Source of the DNA: a bacterium
Lineage (GTDB): Bacteria; Bacillota_I; Bacilli_A; RF39; UBA660
Direction of reading: 5' to 3'
NCBI GenBank assembly: GCA_014845975.1
Contig: RKAN01000070.1
Coordinates: forward strand, 1 to 5,811
DNA: 5,811 nucleotides
Of the stretch, positions 1 through 5,148 are shown piece by piece. The notes under the pieces were generated by a model that was given only the letters and a program-made list of their open reading frames with translations, made no database searches and was not told where the DNA came from. Position 1 is the first letter of the stretch. Every line of letters begins with the position of its first letter. Position numbers and translations under genes: made by a program.

Positions 1-316
1 TAAAACATAAATTAGTAGTTGTTACTTCTCCTTTTTTGATTGTTACAGTTCCTTTTGTTGGTCCTTTTCCTTTATATGATATATTTATATCTTCTACTAG
101 ATAAGTTCCATCTTTTAATTCTTGAATATTATTGGTATCATTGATCATGATTTGTTTTTCAATCGCATCAATATATCCTAATGCACTTTGCTCAATAGCT
201 CCTTTTCTTGCTTTTTCAATTACATTTAAAATTGTTGGTGTTGCGATTAATGCAATAATTGCTAGTATCACTATTACTGCTAATAACTCTATTAATGTAA
301 ATCCTTTTTTCTTCAT
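1..316 (-). CDS. Type IV prepilin (major-pilin-like), 3' end beyond the left edge
   Basis: The gene encodes a prepilin, the subunit of a type IV pilus or pseudopilus assembled at the cytoplasmic membrane. The visible 105 codons begin MKKKGFTLIELLAVIVIL. This is a class III signal: a short basic leader, the prepilin peptidase site between Gly5 and Phe6, Glu at +5 of the mature protein, then a hydrophobic helix to about residue 28 that should serve as membrane anchor and fibre core. After this comes an amphipathic helix (NVIEKARKGAIEQSALGYIDAIEK), then a region with beta-strand character (GTYLVEDINISYKGKG). The reading frame is still open at base 1, so the C-terminus is missing. The ATG at 316-314 is preceded by AGGAAAGGA with an 11-nt gap. 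The gene has its own promoter and leader shared with two distant paralogous surface genes, and lies downstream of ezrA on the same strand. Family assignment is firm; major versus minor pilin is undecided. Confidence 0.92.
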   Translation of the reverse strand, partial: MKKKGFTLIELLAVIVILAIIALIATPTILNVIEKARKGAIEQSALGYIDAIEKQIMINDTNNIQELKDGTYLVEDINISYKGKGPTKGTVTIKKGEVTTTNLCF

Positions 317-431
317 TATTTATTCAATCCTTTCCTACACTAAAAAAGAGGGTTGTTTACCCCCCCCCCGTTTGCTTTCGGCAAACGTGATTTTTTGCCA
401 TTTTCAAACCATTTTATTATCTTCTTTTGAC
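317..431 (-). promoter_or_regulatory. Structured 5' leader of the prepilin gene (copy 1 of a shared leader)
   Basis: This is the transcribed leader between the predicted start (about 431) and the prepilin ATG. Read on the minus strand it holds GGUUUG (410-405), a perfect 7-bp hairpin CGUUUGC/GCAAACG (387-381 with 375-369, loop CGAAA), and directly after it ten G residues (369-360) that open a terminator-type hairpin. GUUUG at 409-405 can alternatively pair with UAAAC at 359-355 inside the terminator. The same order of elements precedes the genes at 3248-3964 and 4172-4738. Function as an attenuator or riboswitch is inferred; I do not recognise a known class. Confidence 0.6.
342..369 (-). terminator. 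Intrinsic terminator inside the prepilin leader (G10 arm)
   Basis: Minus-strand RNA reads G10, U, AAACA loop, then ACCCUC and six U. U and the last Gs pair with ACCC and, with G-U wobbles, with UCU, leaving a U-run at the 3' side. The element lies between promoter and start codon, as expected for an attenuator. The ten-base homopolymer on one arm is unusual for a terminator. Confidence 0.6.
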
Positions 432-437
432 ATTTTA

Positions 438-466
438 ATCTTATCAAATAAATTAAATTAAAACAA
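438..466 (-). promoter_or_regulatory. Promoter of the prepilin gene
   Basis: On the minus strand TTGTTT (466-461) is followed after 17 nt by TAAGAT (443-438). A TG dinucleotide one base upstream of the -10 makes it an extended -10. Spacing and the sequence around the -10 (TTTGATAAGATTAAA) are repeated at the two other leader copies, which supports a real housekeeping sigma-factor promoter. Transcription should start near 431. Confidence 0.65.
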
Positions 467-491
467 TAACTATTAAAATTTTTTTGTTATT
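465..491 (-). terminator. Weak candidate terminator after ezrA
   Basis: Minus-strand AAUAAC (491-486) can pair with GUUAUU (470-465), followed by GUUUUAAUUU. The stem is only 6 bp of mostly AU pairs with a 15-nt loop, and it overlaps the -35 of the prepilin promoter. It is the only candidate in the 40 nt after the ezrA stop; low confidence. Confidence 0.25.
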
Positions 492-506
492 TTTTGTTAA
501 TTATTC

Positions 507-2228
507 TCAATCTTCTTCTAACGAATACAAATGAATTAATTTGTCATAAATTCCTTTTTCCACTTTATTCAAAGAATTAATCGTAATTTCTAAAGATTTT
601 TGATATTCACCACTATAAAATAATTTTTCTGCATATGTTAAATATTTATCTAAATCTTCCTCATCGCTACGGTATCTATTTCCATACACGATTGCCATCT
701 CTGCAAATTTAGCTGTTTTAAGCATGTGTTTTGTTGTTTGAAATAATTTTAAAACTAAATCTCTCGCTGTATCTACTCTAGTATTCAATACACTAATTGT
801 AATTGGTTTTTTTTCTAATTCTTTGATGATTTCTTTGATTGCTACTTGGGCTTCTTTCAATTCGACAAAATAATGTTGCGGTATAACTGGCAAATTATAC
901 TCACGAATTTTGTTTTTAGCATCCCTTAATATAATTTTTATTTCTTCTAATTGTTGACGAGCTCTTACTTCATCATCTTTCATATTACCAATAGAATCTA
1001 AAATCATATCTACTTTTTCCTCTAAATTTGCCAAACGGACAGATAATCCCTCAATTTCTTTTGTAAGTTTTGAATAGGCAAAAGTATTATTTCCGGTATG
1101 ATCTAACAATAATTGATAGTCATCATTTAAAGTAACTAAATCAATCCTAACATCTTCCAATATTTTAATGTCTTCATCTGATAAATTATATAAACTTCTC
1201 AAATCATCTAATTGATTGAATATTTCTTCTAAAATATGATTATTCTTCTTTAATTTTTTAGCAAATACCCGATTTGCTTCTTCATAATTATTTCGATTTA
1301 CTTTTTCTTTTTCAAAATCTGTAAATAAAGAATCAAAATAATCCGATAATACTTTCAATTCAAATAAACTATCCTCTAAATTCAATACTTTACTACGATC
1401 TTTGATATCTGTTATCTTTTTATTTGCTTCATTAATATTATACTCCACATTTAAATAATCTAAAGGGTATCCTTCACTTACCATTTCATTATATTCATTT
1501 TGGGCATCCTCTATTTTTTTAGGAAGTACACTAGTAATCATCAATTCGATACTTGGCATTTCTTCAATTACATTGGACATATGTTTTAACATTTCATCTA
1601 ATGATTTTACAATACTAGAAATCTCTGTATATTCACCTTTTTCCATTGTTACTTCAAATGATTCAAATTTTTTAGCAATATTTTCAAATTGTAAATCAAT
1701 AGACTCAACAACATCTCCATAGGCAGCTTTATCTTCACTAAATTTTTGATATAAATCTCTATAATTTGATTTCAAATTTGTAATAATTGCTCGATTTCTT
1801 TCTTCACTAGATGTAATTTCTTTAATTTCATTCAATAAAAAATCAGAATTCGTCCTTACTTTATAAATTTCCATTTCTAGTTTTGCTATTTTATAGATAG
1901 TACTTTTATAATCTTGTTTAGATAATGAATAATCAGCATCTAGCAACATGTCTGTAATTTTAGGAATTTGATTAGATCGAATAACATCTAATCTTTCTTT
2001 CCAGTTATTATACATGGCATCTAATTTTTCATTTTTATTTAAAGTCTCTATTTTAGTAAGTTCAGGAACAATTGGCATACTATCAATCTTATTTTTTTCT
2101 ACTTCTAAATTTTCTAATTGTTTTTTTATTTTCTTTTCATTCTTTCGTTGAATAGCTACTAAAACACCAATGACTAATATAATTGTTAATATTGTTAATA
2201 AAACAATTGATATTACAATAGTGTTCAT
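507..2228 (-). CDS. ezrA: Septation ring formation regulator EzrA
   Basis: EzrA is a membrane-anchored cell-division protein of low-GC Gram-positives that binds FtsZ, restrains extra Z-rings and links division to wall synthesis. The product is 573 aa (B. subtilis EzrA is about 560). It has one N-terminal membrane helix (about residues 3-24: TIVISIVLLTILTIILVIGV), then a basic stretch (QRKNEKKIKKQ) facing the cytoplasm, and then almost wholly helical, charged, heptad-rich sequence to the C-terminus, matching the spectrin-like repeats of the family. Near the end, YGNRYRS (about 515-521) matches the conserved C-terminal patch of EzrA as I remember it, and is followed by the typical EKLFYSGEYQKSLE...EKG tail. 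I place the start at the ATG at 2228-2226, since GAGGTGG sits 5 nt upstream; a GTG three codons earlier would lie inside that ribosome-binding site. It is transcribed divergently from rpsD. Confidence 0.93.
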   Translation of the reverse strand: MNTIVISIVLLTILTIILVIGVLVAIQRKNEKKIKKQLENLEVEKNKIDSMPIVPELTKIETLNKNEKLDAMYNNWKERLDVIRSNQIPKITDMLLDADYSLSKQDYKSTIYKIAKLEMEIYKVRTNSDFLLNEIKEITSSEERNRAIITNLKSNYRDLYQKFSEDKAAYGDVVESIDLQFENIAKKFESFEVTMEKGEYTEISSIVKSLDEMLKHMSNVIEEMPSIELMITSVLPKKIEDAQNEYNEMVSEGYPLDYLNVEYNINEANKKITDIKDRSKVLNLEDSLFELKVLSDYFDSLFTDFEKEKVNRNNYEEANRVFAKKLKKNNHILEEIFNQLDDLRSLYNLSDEDIKILEDVRIDLVTLNDDYQLLLDHTGNNTFAYSKLTKEIEGLSVRLANLEEKVDMILDSIGNMKDDEVRARQQLEEIKIILRDAKNKIREYNLPVIPQHYFVELKEAQVAIKEIIKELEKKPITISVLNTRVDTARDLVLKLFQTTKHMLKTAKFAEMAIVYGNRYRSDEEDLDKYLTYAEKLFYSGEYQKSLEITINSLNKVEKGIYDKLIHLYSLEED

Positions 2229-2233
2229 CGATA

Positions 2234-2240
2234 CCACCTC
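2234..2240 (-). promoter_or_regulatory. ezrA ribosome-binding site deciding the start
   Basis: Minus-strand GAGGTGG lies 5 nt before the ATG at 2228-2226. It overlaps the in-frame GTG at 2237-2235, which makes that GTG an unlikely start and shortens the protein by three residues (VSM... becomes M). Confidence 0.75.
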
Positions 2241-2249
2241 GCTATTATA

Positions 2250-2278
2250 ATTCTACCACATTTCGACTATTTTTTACA
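2250..2278 (-). promoter_or_regulatory. Candidate ezrA promoter
   Basis: On the minus strand TAGAAT (2255-2250) carries an extended -10 (TGG directly before it). The -35 candidate 17 nt upstream, TGTAAA (2278-2273), is a poor match. Transcription would start around 2243, giving a very short leader that begins next to the ribosome-binding site. Confidence 0.4.
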
Positions 2279-2328
2279 CCTTTTTTTAATTTTTATTATT
2301 TTTGCCTTATAAAACAAGGAAAAATGTA

Positions 2329-2357
2329 TTGACTTAAAAGGAAAAGCATACTATAAT
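2329..2357 (+). promoter_or_regulatory. rpsD promoter
   Basis: TTGACT (2329-2334), a 17-nt spacer and TATAAT (2352-2357) form a near-consensus housekeeping promoter, as expected for a highly expressed ribosomal protein gene. The start site should be around 2364, leaving a leader of about 160 nt. Confidence 0.85.
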
Positions 2358-2362
2358 TATAA

Positions 2363-2513
2363 CTGCGTATTCATCTAGCAGCATTATTTCGAAAATAATA
2401 ATGTGTTTATTACCTAACGGGTTATTGTGTAACTTTTGGCTGCAAAGCGAAAATATTCAAATAAACACCCTATTATTTGACGAAATAAGCCTTGATGTTT
2501 AAGCTAGAAAGAT
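2363..2513 (+). promoter_or_regulatory. rpsD leader RNA (S4 autoregulatory site)
   Basis: Ribosomal protein S4 of Bacillota represses its own synthesis by binding the leader of rpsD. The roughly 160-nt leader here is highly structured: hairpin ATTATTT/AAATAAT with loop CGA (2383-2399); helix GCAGC (2378-2382) with GCTGC (2439-2443); helix GTGTTTATT (2403-2411) with AATAAACAC (2460-2468), which crosses the previous helix and so makes a pseudoknot; a small GTTA/TAAC hairpin (2421-2433); and hairpin TTATTT-GACG-AAATAA (2473-2488). Position before rpsD and the pseudoknot fit the known S4 leader. The helices are read by eye and were not folded. Confidence 0.75.
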
Positions 2514-2525
2514 TGAGGAAAAAAT

Positions 2526-3125
2526 ATGTCAAGATATGTTGGTTCTACTTATAGAAAATCACGTCGTTTAGGATTTTCTATTCTAGAAAACGGAAAAGAA
2601 TTAGCAAAAAAACCTTATGCTCCAGGACAACACGGAACAAGTCGTAAAAAACTTTCAGATTATGGAACACAATTACAAGAAAAACAAAAAGTTAGATTCA
2701 TGTATGGTTTAAATGAAAAACAATTCAGAAAAACTTTTAATGAAGCTGGAAAAATGAAAGGTGTTCATGGTGAGAACTTCTTAAAATTACTAGAAAGTCG
2801 TTTAGACAGCTTAGTATATCGTCTAGGATTTGCTACAACTAGAAAAGGTGCTAGACAATTAGTAAACCATGGTCATATTACTGTAAATGGTAAGAAAGTT
2901 GATATCCCATCTTATAGAGTTAAACCAGGAGATGTTATTGCTGTTAAAGAACAAGCAAAACAACATCCAATGATTAAATCATCTTTAGAAGCAATTCATA
3001 ATCGTGTTGAATTTGTTACATATGATGAAGCTAAAATGGCTGGTACTTATGTAAGATATCCTGAAAGAAGCGAACTTAATGCTGATATCAATGAATCATT
3101 AATCGTTGAATTCTATAACAGATAA
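2526..3125 (+). CDS. rpsD: 30S ribosomal protein S4
   Basis: S4 is a primary 16S rRNA-binding protein that nucleates assembly of the 30S body; in Bacillota it also represses its own gene. The 199 aa match the usual bacterial length (about 200). The N-terminal part has the S4 signature [16 protein letters not shown] and the [10 protein letters not shown] loop. The S4 RNA-binding domain spans about residues 90-150, with [20 protein letters not shown], then [20 protein letters not shown] and VKPGD. No zinc-binding cysteines are present, so this is the C-minus form. GAGGA lies 6-7 nt upstream of the ATG. The gene is monocistronic here: own promoter, regulatory leader and a terminator directly after the stop. 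It faces ezrA divergently and the phage-tail-like gene at 3248 convergently. Confidence 0.98.
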   Translation: MSRYVGSTYRKSRRLGFSILENGKELAKKPYAPGQHGTSRKKLSDYGTQLQEKQKVRFMYGLNEKQFRKTFNEAGKMKGVHGENFLKLLESRLDSLVYRLGFATTRKGARQLVNHGHITVNGKKVDIPSYRVKPGDVIAVKEQAKQHPMIKSSLEAIHNRVEFVTYDEAKMAGTYVRYPERSELNADINESLIVEFYNR

Positions 3126-3152
3126 AAGATGATGAAAATCATCTTTTTTTTT
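3126..3152 (+). terminator. rpsD terminator
   Basis: AAGATGAT pairs with ATCATCTT across a GAAA tetraloop (3134-3137) and is followed by a run of T to 3152. It starts at the base after the rpsD stop codon, so rpsD ends its transcription unit here. Confidence 0.93.
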
Positions 3153-3178
3153 ACAATTTGTTTCAAATTGAGTCATAT

Positions 3179-3211
3179 AAAAAGCTCCACTATTAAATTA
3201 AAAATGAAGCT
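3179..3211 (-). terminator. Terminator of the surface-protein gene at 3248-3964
   Basis: Minus-strand AGCUUCAU (3211-3204) pairs over 8 positions, with two G-U wobbles, with GUGGAGCU (3190-3183) across a 13-nt loop, followed by UUUU. It lies 37 nt after the gene's stop and faces the rpsD terminator, so the convergent units are separated. Confidence 0.65.
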
Positions 3212-3247
3212 CACAATAAACTAAAATATACAAAATTAAATATATTT

Positions 3248-3964
3248 TTAAGTTATTCTTTTAACAATAAAACAACCAAATGTTCCGCCATCTTTAAATA
3301 TTAATGTTGTGCCTGCGTTTAAAGAAACATTATGATTATATGTATAACCACTTCCAGCCACTACGTTCCATCTTGCATAAAGGCTACCATTAACATAAAT
3401 CTGACCACTTGCTGTTCCATTATAATCATTAACATGATCAGCATACAAATTATATGTACCTGTTACAGGAATAGTAATTACACCATCTGTTCCATTACTA
3501 GTTCTTTTTGCATCGCACCATCCAATTCCATACTTACCATTATTAAAGCCTGTCTGATAATTAACTGAACTTGCATTTGCTCTATTATCTGCAGCAGATA
3601 CTCCTGCACTATATCCTGTATTATAAGCACCTGATGAATTCAATGTTCCTCCACTATAATATCCCGCTGGTACTGTATATGTTGTACTAGTACTGGGATT
3701 CCAATTTAATAACCCATTATTTGCCATTGTTCCTGTAATTTCTGTTCCTTTTACAATTGTTTTTTTCCCTGCTAATATTTGAGTAGCTTCAGCATCTCCT
3801 TTTGTTTTCAATAAATTTACATTATCATATAATTCATCTAAAGCAGTATTCACGGTTTTATCTTGATAGGCCACAATTGTGGATGGTACTATCGTCGCTG
3901 CTATTACTCCTACCGTTCCTGATATTATAACTCCTAATATAAATCCTATTATTATATTTTTCAT
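3248..3964 (-). CDS. Exported protein with phage-tail-like modules (paralogue A)
   Basis: A 238-aa protein of unknown function, probably secreted or anchored outside by its N-terminus. MKNIIIGFILGVIISGTVGVIAA forms a hydrophobic segment (about 3-23), either a signal peptide or an uncleaved anchor; it lacks the GFTLIE prepilin site. Residues 34-46 carry the family motif YQDKTVNTALDELY. Residues 62-83 (QILAGKKTIVKGTEITGTMANN) and 97-123 (TVPAGYYSGGT..., YNTGYSAGVSAADNRAN) resemble repeat segments of Bacillota phage tail proteins. The C-terminal part (about 160-238: GTYNLYADHV, IYVNGSLYARW, VSLNAGTTLIF, FIVKRI) is beta-rich with the strand pattern of a small jelly-roll or C1q-like head. There is no LPXTG anchor. 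AAAGGA lies 8 nt before the ATG. It has its own promoter, attenuator-type leader and terminator. Family membership is firm from the neighbours; adhesion or receptor binding is only inferred. Confidence 0.85.
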   Translation of the reverse strand: MKNIIIGFILGVIISGTVGVIAATIVPSTIVAYQDKTVNTALDELYDNVNLLKTKGDAEATQILAGKKTIVKGTEITGTMANNGLLNWNPSTSTTYTVPAGYYSGGTLNSSGAYNTGYSAGVSAADNRANASSVNYQTGFNNGKYGIGWCDAKRTSNGTDGVITIPVTGTYNLYADHVNDYNGTASGQIYVNGSLYARWNVVAGSGYTYNHNVSLNAGTTLIFKDGGTFGCFIVKRIT

Positions 3965-3988
3965 TTTCTCAATCCTTTCTTACATCAC

Positions 3989-4014
3989 AAAAAAGAGGGT
4001 TTGTACCCCCCCCC
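3989..4014 (-). terminator. Intrinsic terminator inside the paralogue A leader (G9 arm)
   Basis: G9, then U-ACAA-A closing the loop, then CCCUCU and a U-run on the minus strand. GGG pairs with CCC and further Gs with UCU through one G-C and two G-U pairs. It sits 25 nt before the start codon, so it would gate transcription into the gene. Confidence 0.65.
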
Positions 4015-4061
4015 GTTTGACTCGGCAAACTTAAAAATTTACCTACTACAAACTATATTAT
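4008..4061 (-). repeat. 54-nt leader repeat, copy in front of paralogue A
   Basis: Identical base for base to 4779-4832. It spans seven Cs of the plus-strand C-run, the GTTTG/CAAAC hairpin, the TACAAAC element and TATATTAT. Perfect identity across non-coding sequence while the flanks differ implies either strong constraint or recent duplication or conversion. Confidence 0.9.
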
Positions 4062-4081
4062 TATTTACTTTTGATATTTTA

Positions 4082-4110
4082 ATCTTATCAAATATTTTAA
4101 ATTTAAGCAA
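4082..4110 (-). promoter_or_regulatory. Promoter of paralogue A
   Basis: Minus-strand TTGCTT (4110-4105), 17 nt, extended TG, then TAAGAT (4087-4082). Spacing and -10 context are the same as at the prepilin and paralogue B promoters. Start expected near 4075. Confidence 0.68.
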
Positions 4111-4171
4111 TATCTATTCAAATTACTTTTGTAATTTTTCTATTTCTTCTTTAGTTAATAGCTTGTTAATT

Positions 4172-4738
4172 TTAAATCATTACTATTGTTACTCCACCAG
4201 CGTACTGTGATGCACCCGAAACCTTTGTTGAAGTACCAACTATAACATCTCCAGCAACAACTGGAGTTACATAAAATGCATGCATACCGACGCCACCACT
4301 TGAAAAAGTTACAGATAATGCTTTACCATTTTTAGTTGCTGACAAACTACCTACATTTTCATAAGTGACCGCATATGAGCAAAAAACAAATGCATAACCG
4401 TCTTTTTTTGCTGTCATTGAAACCATAGATGATCCTCCACTATCACGAGTGTGACCTTTACTAGCATAAACAGGATTTAAACTTGTTGTTATTTTATTAA
4501 TATTAGCAGCCATGGTTTCATAAGTATCTGATGATGTTGTAGTGATTCCCTTATTCGTAATGGCTGCTGCCACTAATTCTTTTCCTGTTACTACCTCATT
4601 ATATAATTCATTTAATGAACTATTTACTGTTTTATCTTGGTATGTTACATTTTCAGATGATATTGTAGTGGATGCTACAACTCCTATTGTTCCAAATATG
4701 ATTCCTCCAATAATTATTCCTATTATTATATTTTTCAT
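4172..4738 (-). CDS. Exported protein with phage-tail-like modules (paralogue B)
   Basis: A 188-aa protein of unknown function, same family as its neighbours. MKNIIIGIIIGGIIFGTIGVVA gives a hydrophobic N-terminal segment (about 3-22), then VTYQDKTVNSSLNELY (31-46). Residues 51-80 (TGKELVAAAITNKGITTTSSDTYETMAANI, key parts GKELVAAAIT, KGITT, DTYETMAANI) match a motif common in Bacillota phage tail proteins, where GK..vA.AIT.KG......dt...mA..I recurs. Residues 90-188 are a glycine- and serine-rich beta domain (KKDGYAFVFCSYAV, SATKNGKALSV, YVTPVVAGDVIVG, GGVTIVMI) like a small tail-fibre head. GGAAGGA lies 8 nt before the ATG. It has its own promoter and leader. Residues 14-80 are 79% identical (53/67) to the next paralogue, while the C-terminal domains are unrelated. 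No clear terminator was seen after the stop; the promoter of paralogue A begins 62 nt downstream. Confidence 0.85.
   Translation of the reverse strand: MKNIIIGIIIGGIIFGTIGVVASTTISSENVTYQDKTVNSSLNELYNEVVTGKELVAAAITNKGITTTSSDTYETMAANINKITTSLNPVYASKGHTRDSGGSSMVSMTAKKDGYAFVFCSYAVTYENVGSLSATKNGKALSVTFSSGGVGMHAFYVTPVVAGDVIVGTSTKVSGASQYAGGVTIVMI
4499..4699 (-). repeat. Conserved 5' coding module, copy in paralogue B
   Basis: This 201-bp segment aligns without gaps to 5611-5811. The encoded 67 residues are 79% identical and there are identical nucleotide blocks (for example ACTGTTTTATCTTGGTAT on the plus strand). Similarity stops right after the ETMA-NI codons, giving a sharp module boundary. Confidence 0.8.
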
Positions 4739-4761
4739 AGTTTCATTCCTTCCTATACAAC

Positions 4762-4785
4762 AAAAAGAGAGGTTTATACCCCCCC
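4762..4785 (-). terminator. Intrinsic terminator inside the paralogue B leader (G7 arm)
   Basis: G7, U, loop AUAA, ACCUCUC and a U-run on the minus strand. The stem has U-A, three G-C or better pairs near the loop and alternating G-U/G-C pairs below. The CU arm is CCUCUC instead of CCCUC, so pairing is retained although the G-run is shorter. Confidence 0.62.
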
Positions 4786-4832
4786 GTTTGACTCGGCAAA
4801 CTTAAAAATTTACCTACTACAAACTATATTAT
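4779..4832 (-). repeat. 54-nt leader repeat, copy in front of paralogue B
   Basis: Exact copy of 4008-4061, 771 bases apart, same orientation. Upstream of it the two leaders diverge until the promoter -10 region. Confidence 0.9.
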
Positions 4833-4852
4833 GATTCATTTTTGACACTTTA

Positions 4853-4881
4853 ATCTTATCAAATATTTGAAGATGATTCAA
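4853..4881 (-). promoter_or_regulatory. Promoter of paralogue B
   Basis: Minus-strand TTGAAT (4881-4876), 17 nt, extended TG, TAAGAT (4858-4853). The third occurrence of the same promoter geometry in front of the shared leader. Start expected near 4846. Confidence 0.68.
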
Positions 4882-5148
4882 TAGATTTTCATTATTTTAA
4901 GCTTTTTGTGGTTTTTTTCCAATTCAGATTATTCTTTTTTATTTAATTATAAATTAGTATCATTATTTTTATTAAATTATAATTTAGTTACTTTAGAAAA
5001 CTTATTAATGCAATTAACAATACTAATAAAGTATATTGATTAATTATAAAAAAGATCATGGTAATACTATCTACATTTAAAACAAGTTACTCTCTTTTAA
5101 TAAGAAAAAGTTTTATAGAAAACGGAATGATCTTAAAATATCAAATTA
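4882..5148. other. AT-rich intergenic stretch between paralogues B and C
   Basis: No gene is supported here. Sequence is extremely AT-rich, with an imperfect direct repeat (ATTTAATTATAAATTAG near 4940 and ATTAAATTATAATTTAG near 4971). It holds the candidate terminator of paralogue C at its right end. A 34-codon ATG frame on the plus strand (5058-5162) overlaps the end of paralogue C but has no convincing ribosome-binding site. Confidence 0.6.
5046..5134 (-). terminator. Candidate terminator after paralogue C with a long loop
   Basis: Minus-strand AAGAUCAU (5134-5127) is exactly complementary to AUGAUCUU (5059-5052), and the second arm runs into a U-run. The 67-nt loop is long for an intrinsic terminator. 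Position, 14 nt after the stop codon, fits. Confidence 0.35.

Larger units (their letters stand above)
3965..4075 (-). promoter_or_regulatory. Structured 5' leader of paralogue A (copy 2 of the shared leader)
   Basis: On the minus strand the transcript holds GUUUGUA (4053-4047), a hairpin GUUUG/CAAAC with loop CCGAGU (4030-4015), nine Gs (4014-4006) and a terminator arm. GUUUGUA is exactly complementary to UACAAAC (4005-3999), which lies in the loop and 3' arm of the terminator, so forming that helix would break the terminator. A 54-nt stretch is identical to copy 3. An attenuation role is inferred. Confidence 0.62.
4739..4846 (-). promoter_or_regulatory. Structured 5' leader of paralogue B (copy 3 of the shared leader)
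   Basis: Same arrangement as copy 2: GUUUGUA (4824-4818), hairpin GUUUG/CAAAC with loop CCGAGU, seven Gs (4785-4779), terminator arm. The antiterminator partner here is UAUAAAC (4778-4772) instead of UACAAAC, so the G-C pair becomes G-U and the 7-bp pairing is kept. This is weak support that the alternative helix matters. Confidence 0.62.

Noticed and set aside
360..369. G-quadruplex
   Set aside because: A single uninterrupted G-run without further G-tracts nearby does not form an intramolecular quadruplex.
317..431. c-di-GMP (GEMM-I) riboswitch ahead of the prepilin
   Set aside because: Such riboswitches often precede pilin genes, but the conserved GEMM core (GACGCAAAGC-type joining segment and the second stem with its receptor) is absent in all three copies.
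404..433. Tiny leader peptide ORFs at the predicted transcript starts (ATG TCA AAA ... in copy 1, 404-433; related codons in copies 2 and 3)
   Set aside because: The frame aligns across the copies (x-S-K-...-I/M-V), but the first codon is ATG, ATA and GTG, there is no ribosome-binding site, and copy 1 stops earlier. RNA-level conservation explains it better.
132..461. Plus-strand open frame over the prepilin gene and leader
   Set aside because: It is antisense to a clear prepilin and to its promoter, has no ribosome-binding site, and its hydrophobic composition is what reading AT-rich genes backwards gives.
2229..2237. Upstream GTG start of ezrA
   Set aside because: It overlaps the GAGGTGG ribosome-binding site; the ATG at 2228-2226 has proper spacing.
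4123..4176. Coding-like tail FKINKLLTKEEIEKLQK-stop after paralogue B
   Set aside because: It looks like a protein C-terminus, but it has no start codon, is bounded by a TGA overlapping the last codons of paralogue B, and spans only 17 codons. It could be a remnant; nothing more can be shown.
4542..4805. Plus-strand open frame over paralogue B and its leader
   Set aside because: Antisense to a conserved coding module; runs through the C-run and has no supporting start signal.
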